A stretch of 64,000 nt of DNA from positions 21,678,842 through 21,742,841 of the forward strand of contig NC_012875.2 in NCBI RefSeq assembly GCF_000003195.3, in the 5' to 3' direction. A program made the translations under genes and the position numbers. Below the pieces are notes generated by a model that saw nothing but the letters and a program-made list of their open reading frames with translations, did no database searches and had not been told where the DNA came from. Source of the DNA: Sorghum bicolor (taxonomy: Eukaryota > Streptophyta > Magnoliopsida > Poales > Poaceae). Position 1 is the first letter of the stretch. Each line of letters starts with the position of its first letter. Of the stretch, positions 47,798 through 59,184 are shown in pieces.

Positions 47798-47836
47798 GAG
47801 TCTCTACTCGAGCGCAAAGCGCTCGAATAGAGACTC
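47798..47836. repeat. Hairpin next to the polypurine tract
   Basis: Left arm GAGTCTCTACTCGAGCGC (47798-47815) pairs with right arm 47819-47836 at 17 of 18 positions around an AAA loop. The right arm runs into ACTCGGGGGCTAC, just before the 3' LTR. Confidence 0.85.
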
Positions 47837-47845
47837 GGGGGCTAC
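47833..47845 (+). promoter_or_regulatory. Polypurine-tract position of the Tat element
   Basis: ACTCGGGGGCTAC lies directly before the TG of the 3' LTR, where the plus-strand primer forms. Its GGGGG core is the only clear purine run. Confidence 0.6.
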
Positions 47846-48905
47846 TGTCGAGGGTATCAGTAAGGGGTACCCTAACCAACGTACATAACGAGAGCACCCG
47901 TACATAAATCGAGGCCCCCGACTCGACGCCCCCCGATTGCATGCACGATTGTCGAGACAAGACGACACCCATAGCCTCGAACACGGAAAGAGCGTCGTGC
48001 GAATCAACAGGGGCTCGACCGAACAGCAGCCGTCGAATACGGAAACTGGCTCGTATGAATCAACAAGCCTCGAGCGCAAGGACGCCGCCCGCCGCCTGAC
48101 GTGGGTATGGGAACCAGGGCATTTAATGCGCCTGTCGTGTTCTCACCTAACCCAACAGTCACGGGAAGCGTGATAGGGAGCAAGCACCCATCCAATCGCC
48201 TCTTTTATAGCCTTGTCCACCGGATGAGTCAGAGCTTGGCAGGGCGCAGCGAGCCGGATGGGACGTCTCATCACGACCCCCCTCGAGACGCCTAAACTCA
48301 GCGCTCCAACCAGCAGGGCTTCACGCGGCGTCAGACCCTCGAGCAGGCACACTCCTTCCCTAAGAAGGGTCAGGCGGTGAAAGATAGCGCCCCAACCACT
48401 CTGACACGACTGAAGCCACGACGTATAGGCGTGCCCACGGTTGTGCCAATCCAGGACGACATGCAGAAGCCGGATTTATGGCCACGCGTAATCATCATCC
48501 AAGTACTGGGTAACAAGACGGCTCGAGGCCACGCCGGTACGGAAGTCTTGAGTAGGTCAGCGCGCCACACCCCTATCGACCCCTACTCTGTCACCTACGC
48601 ATGTAACCTAGGTCTCCCCTTGGAACTATAAAAGGGGAAGCTCAGGAAAGGATGAGGGACACAAGACATACGTAGAAGAGCAACCATACTTCATCTCCAT
48701 CCATCCATACCATACCGACTTGTATTCACCCCTGTACAAGCACTTAGGTGCAAGATAAAAGAAACACCTCTCCCCCTGCTGGACGTAGGGCCTTCTCTTG
48801 CCCGAACCAGGATAAATCTTTGTCTTTTCTTGCATCACCATCTGGAAAGGGGAGCACGCACAAGTTTTACTCGTTGGTGTGACCCCCAGGGGGAAAATAC
48901 CGACA
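47846..48905 (+). repeat. 3' LTR of the Tat element
   Basis: 1060 bp, TGTCGAGGG to ATACCGACA. TATA box at 48627-48634. Most differences from the 5' LTR are C/T or G/A transitions, as expected of methylated DNA. Confidence 0.95.
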
Positions 48906-51900
48906 CACAGTTTGCGCCTAATGCACCATAGTCTAAGAAACCATATTGGATGCACTATTTGGTACTCTTGGGTGAAGAGGCTCAAGTGGAAGCTTGGTTC
49001 GGTTAGTATGGAGATAGTGCTAATCCTTATGCAAGGTAAGTGCATGGTTTGCATGGAACATACCATATGCTTGGAAATCAATTTGGATGCACCCAATGGA
49101 ACTCCTTGACGATGTGTGTCATATGGAATCTCGCTTCGGTCCATTTGGAGACATTATTAGTTTCGGTGCAAGATAGGTGCACAGTTTGCACATAATGCAC
49201 CATAGTCTAAGAAACCATTTTGGACGCATTTGTTGGTACTCCTAGGTGAAGGGGCTCAAGTGGATGCTCGGTTCAGTCTGTTTGGAGATAGTGCTAATCT
49301 TGAAGCAAGATAGGTGCATGGTTTGCATGGAACATACCATATGCTTGGAAATCAATTTGGATGCACCCGATGGAACTCCTTGATGACGTCTCTCATATGG
49401 AATCTCACTTTGGTCTGTTTAGAAATAGTGTTAGTTTCGATGCAAGATATGTGCATGGTTTGCGCCTAATGCACCATAGTCTAAGAAACCATTTTGGAAG
49501 CACTTGTTGGTACTTCGGTGAAGAGGCTCAATTGGAAGCTCAGTTTGATAAGTTTGTAGATAGTGCTAATCTTGATGCAAGATAGGTGCATGATTTGCAA
49601 GGAACATACCATATGCTTACAAATCAATTTGGACGCACACATTAGGAACTCCTAGATGACGTGTTTCATATTTGCTTCGATCCATTTGTAGACATTGTAA
49701 GTTTTAGTGCAAGATAGGTTCACAGTTTGCGCTTAATGCACCATAGTCTAAGAAACCATTTTGGATGCACTATTTGGTACTCTTGGGTGAAGAGGCTCAA
49801 GTGGAAGCTTGGTTCGGTCAGTTTGGAGATAGTGCTAATCCTTATACAAGGTTGGTGCATGGTTTGCATGGAACATACCATATGCTTGGTAATCAATTTG
49901 GATGCACCCGATGGAACTCCTTGACGACATGTGTCGTATGGAATCTTGCTTTGGTCCATTTGGAGACATTGTTAGTTTCGGTGCAAGATAGGTGCACAGT
50001 TTGCACCTAATGCACCATAGTCTAAGAAACCATTTTGGACGCACTTGTTGGTACTCCTAGGTGAAGGGGCTCAAGTGGATGCTCGGTTCGGTCTGTTTGG
50101 AGATAGTGCTAATCTTGATGCAAGATAGGTGCATGGTTTGCATGGAACATACCATATGGTTGGAAATCAATTTGGATGCACCCGATGGAACTCCTTGACG
50201 ACGTGTGTCATATGGAATCTCGCTTCGGTCCACTTGGAGTCATTGTTAGTTTCGGTGCAAGATAGGTGCACAGTTTGCACCTAATGCACCATAGTCTAAG
50301 AAACCATTTTGGACGCACATGTTGGTACTCCTAGGTGAAGTGGCTAAAGTGGATGCTCAGTTTGGTCTGTTTCGAGATAGTGCTAATCTTGATGTAAGAT
50401 AGTTGCATGGTTTGCATGGAACATACCAAATGCTTGGAAATCAATTTGGACGCACATGATGGAACTCCTAGATGATGTGTGTCATACAAAATCTTGCTTT
50501 GGTCTGTTTGGAGACAGTGTTAGTTTTGGTGCATGATAGGTGCAAGGTTTGCACATAATGCAGCATAGGCTAAGAAACCATTTTGGACGCACCCGATGGT
50601 ACTCCTAGGTAAAAGGCTCAAGTGAAAGCTCGATTTGGTCTATTTGGAGATAGTGCTAATCTTGATGCAAGATAGATGCACGGTCTGCATGGAACGTACC
50701 ATGTGCTTAGAAATTTATTTGGACACACCCGATAGAACTCCTTATGACGTGTGTCATATGGAATCTCGCTTTGGTGTGCTTACAGATAGTAGTAGTTTCG
50801 GTGCAAGATATGTGCACGGTTTGCGCCTAATGCACCAAAGTCTAAGAAACCATTTTGGAAGCATCTGTTGGTACTCCTAGGTGAAGAGGCATAAGTGGAG
50901 GCTCGGTTCGGTCTGTTTAGAGATAGTGCTAGTCTTGATGCAAGATAGGTGCACGATTTGCATGGAACATACCATATGCTTGGAAATCAATTTGGATGCA
51001 CCCGATGGAACTCCTTGATGACGTGTGTCATTTGGAATCTCGCTTCGGTCCATTTGGAGACATTGTTAGTTTCGGTGCAAGATAGGTGCACAGTTTGCAC
51101 CTAATGCACCATAGGATAAGAAACCATTTTGGATGCACCTGATGGTACTCCTAGGTCAAGTGGATGCTAGGTTTGGTCTGTTTGGAGATAGTGCTAATCT
51201 TGATGCAAGATAGATGCATGGTTTGCATGGAACATACGATATGCTTAGAAATCAATTAGGACGCACCTGATATAACTCCTTGATGATTTGTGTCATATGG
51301 AATCTTGCTTCGGTTCGTTTAGAGACAATGTTGGTTTTGGTAGAAGATATGTGCACGGTTTACGCCTAATGCACCATAGGCGAAGAAACCATTTTAGACG
51401 CACCCGATGGTACTCGTAGTTGAAGAGGCTCAAGTGGAGGCTCGATTTGGTCTATTCGAATATAGTGCTATTCTTGATGCAAGATAGTTGCACAGTTTGC
51501 ATACAACGTACCATATGTTAAGAAATCAAATTGGACGCACCCAATGGAACCCAATGCAAGATGACGTGTGTCATATGAATCTCGCTTCGGTCTGTTTGGA
51601 GACAATGTTAGTTTCAGTGCAAGATAGGTGCATAGTTTGTGCGTAATGCACCATAGTCTAAGAAACCATTTTTGACAGACTTGTTTGTACTCCTAGATGA
51701 AGAGGCTCAAGTGGAAGCTCGGTTCGGTCTGTTTGGAGATAGTGCTAGTCTTGATGCAAGATAGGTGCACGGTTTGCATGGAACATACCATATGCTTGGA
51801 AATCAATTTGGATGCACCCGATGGAACTCCTTGATGACGTGTGTCATATGGAATCTCACTTTGGTCTGTGGAGAAATAGTGTTAGTTTCGGTGCACGATA

Positions 51901-54900
51901 TGTGCATGGTTTGCGCCTAATGCACCATAGTCTAAGAAACCATTTTGGAAGCACCTGTTGGTACTTCGGTGAAGAGGCTCAAGTGGAAGCTCGATTTGAT
52001 ATGTTTGGAGATAGTGCTAATCTTGATGCAAGATAGGTGCATGATTTGCAAGGAACATACCATATGCTTAGAAATCAATTTTGACGCACCCAATGGAACT
52101 CCTTGATGACGTGTGTCATATGGAATCTTGCTTCAGTCCGTTTGTAGACATTGTAAGTTTTAGTGCAAGATAGGTGCACAGTTTGCGCCTAATGCACCAT
52201 AGTCTAAGAAACCATTTTGGATGCACTATTTGGTACTCTTGGGTGAAGAGGCTCAAGTGGAAGCTTGGTTCGGTCAGTTTGGAGATAGTGCTAATCCTTA
52301 TGCAAGGTAGGTGCATGGTTTGCATGGAACATACCATCTGCTTGGAAATCAATTTGGATGCACCCAATGGAACTCCTTGACGATGTGTGTCATATGGAAT
52401 CTCGCTTCGGTCCATTTGGAGACATTGTTAGTTTCGGTGCAACATAGGTGCACAGTTTGCACATAATGCACCATAGTCTAAGAAACCATTTTGGACGCAA
52501 TTGTTGGTACTCCTAGGTGAAGGGGCTCAAGTGGATGCTCGGTTCAGTCTGTTTGGAGATAGTGCTAATCTTGAAGCAAGATAGGTGCATGGTTTGCATG
52601 GAACATACCATATGCTTGGAAATCAATTTGGATGCACCCGATGGAACTCCTTGATGACGTCTGTCATATGGAATCTCACTTTGGTCTGTTTAGAAATAGT
52701 GTTAGTTTCGGTGCAAGATATGTGCATGGTTTGTGCCTAATGCACCATAGTCTAAGAAACCATTTTGGAAGCACCTGTTGGTACTTCGGTGAAGAGGCTC
52801 AATTGGAAGCTCGGTTTGATAAGTTTGGAGATAGTGCTAATCTTGATGCAAGATAGTTGCATGATTTGCAAGGAACATACCATATGCTTAGAAATCAATT
52901 TGGACGCACCCATTAGGAACTCCTAGATCACGTGTGTCATATTTGCTTCGATCCATTTGTAGACATTGTAAGTTTTAGTGCAAGATAGGTTCACAGTTTG
53001 CGCCTAATGCACCATAGTCTAAGAAACCATTTTGGATGCACTATTTGGTACTCTTGGGTGAAGAGGCTCAAGTGGAAGCTTGGTTCGGTCAGTTTGGAGT
53101 TAGTGCTAATCCTTATGCAAGGTAGGTGCATGGTTTGCATGGAACATACCATATGCTTGGAAATCAATTTGGATGCACCCGATGGAACTCCTTGACGACA
53201 TGTGTCATATGGAATCTTGCTTCGGTCCATTTGGAGACATTGTTAGTTTCGGTGCAAGATAGGTGCACAGTTTGCACCTAATGCACCATAGTCTAAGAAA
53301 CCATTTTGGACGCACTTGTTGGTACTCCTAGGTGAAGGGGCTCAAGTGGATGCTCGGTTTGGTCTGTTTGGAGATAGTGCTAATCTTGATGCAAGATAGG
53401 TGCATGGTTTGCATGGAACGTACCATATGCTTAGAAATCAATTAGGACGCACCTGATATAACTCCTTGATGATTTGTGTCATATGGAATCTTGTTTCGGT
53501 TCGTTTAGAGACAGTGTTAGTTTTGGTAGAAGATATGTGCACGTTTACGCCTAATGCACCATAGGCTAAGAAACCATTTTAGACGCACCCGATGGTACTC
53601 GTAGTTGAAGAGGCTCAAGTGGAGGCTCGATTTGGTCTGTTTGAATATAGTGCTAATCTTGATGCAAGATAGTTGCACAGTTTGCATGCAACGTACCATA
53701 TGTTAAGAAATCAATTTGGACGCACCCAATGGAACTCCTAGATGAAGTGTGTCATATGGAATCTTGCTTTGGTCTGTTTGGAGATAGTGTTAGTTTCGGT
53801 GCAAGATAGGTGCAAGGTTTGCACATAATGCAGCATAGGCTAAGAAACCATTTTCGACACACCTGTTTGTACTCCTAGATGAAGAGGCTCAAGTGGAAGC
53901 TTGGTTCGGTCTTTTTGGAGATAGTGCTAATCTTGATGCAAGATAGGTGCACGGTTTGCATGGAACATACCATATGCTTGGAAATCATTTTGGATGCACC
54001 CGATGGAACTCCTTGATGACGTGTATCATATGGAATCTCACTTTGGCCTGTTTAGAAATAGTGTTAGTTCCAGGGTGCAAGATATGAGCATGGTTTGCGC
54101 CTAATGCACTATAGTCTAAGAAACCATTTTGGACGCACCCAATGGAACTCCTAGATGACGCGTGTCATATGGAATCTTGCTTCGGTCCATTTGTAGACAT
54201 TGTAAGTTTTAGTGCAAGATAGGTGCACAGTTTGCGCCTAATGCACTATAGTCTAAGAAACCATTTTGGACGCACTATTTGGTACTCTTGGGTGAACAGG
54301 CTCAAGTGGAAGTTTGGTTCGGTCAGTTTGGAGATAGTGCTAATCCTTATGCAAGGTAGGTGCATGGTTTGCATGGAACATACCATATGCTTGGAAATCA
54401 ATTTGGATGCACCCGATGGAACTCCTTGACGACGTGTGTCATATGGAATCTCGCTTTGGTCCGTTTAGAGACAGGTTAGTTTCGGTGCAAGATAGGTGCA
54501 CAGTTTGCACCTAATGCACCATACGATAAGAAACCATTTTGGACACACCCGATGGTCCTCCTACGTGAAGGGGCTCTAGTGAAAGCTCGGTTTGGTCTGT
54601 TTGGAGATACTGCTAATCTTGATGCAAGATAGATGCACGGTTTGCATGGAACATACGATATGCTCAGAAAATCAATTAGGACGCACCTGATATAACTCCT
54701 TGATGATGTGTGTCATATGGAATCTTGCTTCGGTTCGTTTGGAGACAGTGTTTGTTTTGGTAGAAGATATGTGCATGGTTTACGCCAAATGCACCATAGG
54801 CTAAGAAACCATTTTAGACGCACCCGATGGTACTCGTAGTTGAAGAGGCTCAAGTGGAGGCTCGATTTGGTCTGTTCGGATATAGTGCTAATCTTGATGC

Positions 54901-56652
54901 AAGATAGTTGCACAGTTTGCATGCAGCGTACCATACGTTAAGAAATCAATTTGGGCGCACCCAATGGAACTCCTAGATGACGTGTGTCATATGGAATCTC
55001 GCTTCGGTCTGTTTGGAGACAATGTTAGTTTTGGTGCAAGATAGGTGCATAGTTTGTGCCTAATGCACCATATTCTAAGAAACCATTTTTGACACACCTG
55101 TTTATACTTCTAGATGAAGAGGCTCAAGTGGAAGCTCGGTTCGGTCTGTTTGGAGATAGTGCTAATCTTGATGCAAGATAGGTGCACGGTTTGCATGGAA
55201 CATACCATATGCTTGGAAATCAATTTGGATGCACCCGATGGAACTCCTTGATGACGTGTGTCATATGGAATCTTGCTTTGGTCTGTTTAGAAACGATGTT
55301 TGTTTCGGTGCAAGATATGTGCATGGTTTGCGCCTAATGCACCATAGTCTAAGAAACCATTTTGAAAGCGCCTATTGGTACTTCGGTGAAGAGGCTCAAG
55401 TGGAAGCTCGGGTTGATCTGTTTAGAGATAGTGCTAATCTGATGCAAGATAGGTGCATGATTTGCAAAGAACATACCATATCCTTAGAAGTCAATCTGGA
55501 CGCACCCAATGGAACTCCTAGTTGACGTGTGTCATATGGAATCTTGCTTCGGTCCGTTTGTAAACATTGTAAGTTTTAGTGCAAGATAGGTGCACAATTT
55601 GCGCCTAATGCATCATAGTCTAAGAAACCATTTTGGACGCACAATTTGGCACTCTTGGGTGAAGAGGCTCAAGTGGAAGCTTGGTTTGATAAGTTTGGAG
55701 ATAGCGCTAATCTTGATGCAAGATAGCTGCATGATTTGCAAGGAACATACCATATGCTTAGAAATCAATTTGGACGCACCCAATGGAACTCCTAGATGAC
55801 ATGTGTCATATTTGCTTCGATCCGTTTGTAGACATTGTAAGTTTTAGTGCAAGATAGGTGCACAGTTTGCGCCTAATGCACCATAGTCTAAGAAACCATT
55901 TTGGATGCACTATTTGGTACTCTTGGGTGAAGAGGCTCAAGTGGAAGCTTGGTTCGGTCAGTTTGGAGATAGTGCTAATCCTTATGCAAGGTAGGTGCAT
56001 GGTTTGCTTGGAACATACCATATGCTTGGAAATCAATTTGGATGCACCCGATGGAACTCCTTGACGACGTGTGTCATATGGAATCTCGCTTCGGTCCATT
56101 TGGAGACATTGTTGGTTTCGGTGCAAGATAGGTGCACAGTTTGCAACTAATGCACCATAGTCTAAGAAACCATTTTAGACGCACTTGTTGGTACTTCTAG
56201 GTGAAGGGGCTCAAGTGGATGCTCGGTTCGGTCTATTTGGAGATAGTGCTAATCTTGATGCAAGATAGGTGCACGGTTTGCATGGAACAACCAAATGCTT
56301 GGAAAACAATCTCGACGCACATGATAGAACTCCTAGATGATGTGTGTCATACGAAATCTTGCTTTGGTCTGTTTGGAGACAGTGTTCGTTTCGGTGCAAG
56401 ATAGGTGCAAGGTTTGCATATAATGCAGCATATGCTAAGAAACCATTTTGGACGCACCCGATGGTACTCCTTGGTAAAAGGCTCAAGTGAAAGCTCAGTT
56501 TGGTCTATTTGGAGATAGTGCTAATCTTGATGCAAGATAGATGCACGGTCTGCATGGAACGTACCATATACTTAGAAATTAATTTGGACACACACCCGAT
56601 AGAACTCCTTGATGACGTGTGTCATATGGAATCTCGCTTTGGTGTGCTTAGA
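48906..56652 (+). repeat. 137-bp satellite array, block 5 (plus orientation)
   Basis: About 56 alternating A/B monomers continuing block 4 after the Tat element. Segments at 48.9-50.0 kb recur at 52.2-53.3 kb with a constant offset of 3271 bp (about 24 monomers). Segment 56201-56404 is nearly identical to 3786-3989 at the other end of the array. It ends inside a monomer (GTGCTTAGA) where the CRM element is inserted. No gene is seen. Confidence 0.93.
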
Positions 56653-57771
56653 TGATGAGGACATCAACACCAGCGATACAAATCCTACATCCACCAGCGA
56701 TACATATCCTACATCCTCTCCGAAACAACCTATAGCTGGTCCTCTTACTCGTGCTCGTGCCCGTCAACTCAACCTTCAAGTAAGTTCAGCTTTAAACTCT
56801 TGTCAATCATATTTAGACAATGGAGACACGTGCACTTTCGTGTTGCTCAGGAATAATGGACAAGATCAGCAAGGGAAGGTTCAACTGCATTCAGAATTTG
56901 AGGCAACACCAACTTCAAGGGCTGATTGCATATGGGAAGAGTGATAACTTAACAAAGGTGATTGGAGATCAGGTCCAAGCCTCCACAACATCCTCTATCA
57001 AGTTACCACGTCGCTTCTAAAGCAAGGAAACAAAGAGTCCAAACCCAACACGTTTTGGGTGTTGGATTCGGACTGGAAAATAACTCTAACTTGTATGGAT
57101 CACCACGGCGTCCTATGGACTCCAACTGGGACGTTCCTATACTTGTTGGAAAGCTCATGAAGTCTACTTTCCAATGGGTCCAACCACATATCTATGCAGC
57201 TTATGAGTCGGGCGCAGTCCTTGTTTTCGTGCCGACACCTTTTTCTGTTTTGGTGCTGCGTCACCCTATTTTGGACCAATGGCCCATGTAACAAGTTGAG
57301 TCCATTAGGGACGCGTCCTAGGGTTGGAGGACGACTCTAGCACCCCTTTGGTCTTCCTCCCCTCTATTTATTTACATCTAGAGCCGCCATGAACAACTGG
57401 GTTTTGTTTAGATCAAGTTTAGCCTTCGCTACTTGCTTGTAGGCGCGCGTGCAGGATCAGCCGCCCGTCTCCTTGTCTTCGGAACCCCATTGTTGATTCA
57501 GATTCAGTTTGAAACCTTCAATTCATCTTGCAAATTCAGTGCTTGTTTCCTCGTTCTTGCTAGCTCTTCGATTGCTTGCAGGACGGGAGCCCTAGGGGCT
57601 GGTTGTCGCGCTCCACAAGATCGTGACGGCTGTTGGACGTGGTGTATCGGTTGCTAAGGCGCGGTCTTGAGGGCTGTAGTCGGGCCGTGAACGTCATCTC
57701 CATCCACTAATCGAGTTATCCAGCGCCTCTCATCGAAAGATCAGGCCAAAAACCCTAGCGGGTTCGCATTA
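56653..57771 (+). repeat. 5' LTR of the CRM element
   Basis: Starts TGATGAGGACATC; the last three bases are uncertain (TTCGCATTA here, TTCGCAACA in the solo LTR). Same length, 1119 bp, as the solo LTR. Contains the LTR-coded pol end in open frame, to a TGA at 56942-56944. A weak TATA-like CTATTTATTTA lies near 57363. Confidence 0.9.
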
Positions 57772-57773
57772 GT

Positions 57774-57786
57774 TGGTAATCAGAGC
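57774..57786 (+). promoter_or_regulatory. Primer binding site of the CRM element
   Basis: TGGTAATCAGAGC resembles the tRNA-Met-complementary TGGTATCAGAGC used by many plant elements, with one extra A. It lies two bases after the inferred LTR end. Confidence 0.7.
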
Positions 57787-58206
57787 AAGGTTCTTCGGTG
57801 AGAGACTTCTAATCCTTTGCTGTTTTTAATTAATTTCCTATAGTCCAGAAAAGCCAAAAAAAATATAGTAGATTAGTTTTTCCATAATCCTATTAAACCT
57901 TTGTGCCTTGGCTAGTACCATTTTAGTTAGGGCTTGTTGAATTTGCGTTGCTTCGATTTGTGTCGAGTTGCTGGTCTTAGTGTCTAGTCCTTTAGAGTTT
58001 CGAGTTCTTGTCACCATCTATACACAGCCGAGTATTACCATATCTTCTCTCTGTCGAATCTGTTGTGAAGTCCGAATTGAACTGTGATCCAAAAAGAAAG
58101 ATAACTCCATACTTGTTCGGCCTTACTCTAGAGAGAGAGAAAAGTGTGTGTAGCGAATTGCTCTTTTGTATTCCTTTGTTCATATAATCAGTTTTTGAGG
58201 TTGCCC

Positions 58207-58237
<31 letters not shown>

Positions 58238-58672
58238 AAAGAGAAAAGATTCAAAAAAGGGGCTGTTTTTCATATTGATTTTAGGTTTCTTCCACCTTGT
58301 TTTCGGGGGTGTGCTGTGGTTTTCCTTTGTGTCCAGGCTCGCGTCTCTAGCACGGTCTAGCCTAGGACCAGCACAGTACCATCGTCGAACGCTTATTCAG
58401 CTCGCTTTTATAACTAACGTGGTGCTATTTCGTTCCTTGTTTCAGCCCACCTATAGCTCCACATACTCTACAGCTTGACAGGTCTTGTGCTGCAGCACCG
58501 ATACACTTCGTCCATTGCTGTACACTTGTTGGCAGACGACCCCTCCTATCAAGCAAGGTAAGAATTGGTAAGAACTTGTGTTACAGGTTGAGTGTGAGCG
58601 ACTTGCTACATCCTAGTAGTTGTAGGGCTTTTATTTCTTCACTTGCCTTTTTGTTGTCTTTGTCTTTGAACC
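57787..58672 (+). other. Untranslated leader of the CRM element
   Basis: About 890 bp with no open coding. It includes an A/G-rich low-complexity stretch at 58207-58262. GTGAG at 57796 and several AG acceptors (for example TTACAG near 58587) would allow leader splicing, but nothing here proves it. Confidence 0.6.
58207..58262 (+). repeat. A-rich low-complexity tract
   Basis: Runs of A broken by single G residues, ending in AAAAAAGGGG. A possible source of slippage. Confidence 0.85.
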
Positions 58673-59130
58673 ATGCCAGGGGCAGATGATGGTAACGAAA
58701 CACCACTTACACCTCGCACTAAGGGCATCATACAACATTTTGAAAGGAAAGTGAAGCTGCACACAGAGGGACTTGATAACGACTTGCAGGTGACAAATGA
58801 AAAGCTGGGGCAGTTGGAGGCTACGCAGATTGCCACAAACAACAAACTCACAAGTTTGGAGGAATCCGTTGCTAGTGTGGACAAAAGCCTTGCTGCTCTC
58901 CTAAGGCGATTTGATGCTTTCCACACCGAAGATAAAGAGAAGCATAAAGAAGAAAAGGAGGGAGATCGAGAGCACGGTAGTCATGAAGATGACTACACTG
59001 GTGATACTGAACATGATGATCAAGACACTCGTGATCGACGTCGCCTTCGTCACAACCGTAGAGGTATGGGTGCCAACCGCCGACGCGAGGTACACAATAA
59101 TGATGATGCTTTCAGTAAGATTAAATTTAA

Positions 59131-59184
59131 GATACCCCCTTTTGATGGTAAATATGAGATACCCCCTTTTGATGGTAAATATGA
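59131..59184 (+). repeat. Perfect 27-bp tandem duplication in gag
   Basis: 59131-59157 and 59158-59184 are identical copies encoding the nine residues IPPFDGKY plus Glu/Asp twice, directly before the conserved Gag core. The frame is kept. Confidence 0.95.

Larger units (their letters stand above)
47042..47845. other. Upstream region of the antisense gene and 3' end of the element
   Basis: About 800 bp with no convincing protein domain on either strand. It holds possible upstream promoter sequence of the antisense gene and a strong inverted repeat at 47798-47836 next to the 3' LTR. Confidence 0.5.
34488..48905 (+). mobile_element. Tat-lineage Ty3/gypsy retrotransposon, complete but decayed
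   Basis: A 14,418-bp element inserted in satellite, with TSD CACAG at 34483-34487 and 48906-48910. Order: 5' LTR 34488-35550, PBS 35552, gag, protease, RT, RNase H, second (archaeal-type) RNase H, integrase, a long 3' region with a minus-strand gene, a purine-rich tract, 3' LTR 47846-48905. The dual RNase H and the antisense gene in the 3' region are marks of the Tat/Retand/Grande group (established family knowledge). The two LTRs are 1063 and 1060 bp and differ at roughly 30 sites by eye. All coding parts carry stops or frameshifts. GC content is clearly higher than in the satellite around it. Confidence 0.93.

Noticed and set aside
56609..56944. A second reading frame with the same C-terminus as a separate gene
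   Set aside because: It is the LTR-encoded pol end read from the 5' LTR of the CRM element, with a satellite-derived start.
58555..58595. A 30-nt mini-intron (GGTAAG to TTACAG) in the CRM leader
   Set aside because: Too short to be spliced in plants; longer donor-acceptor combinations are possible but unsupported.
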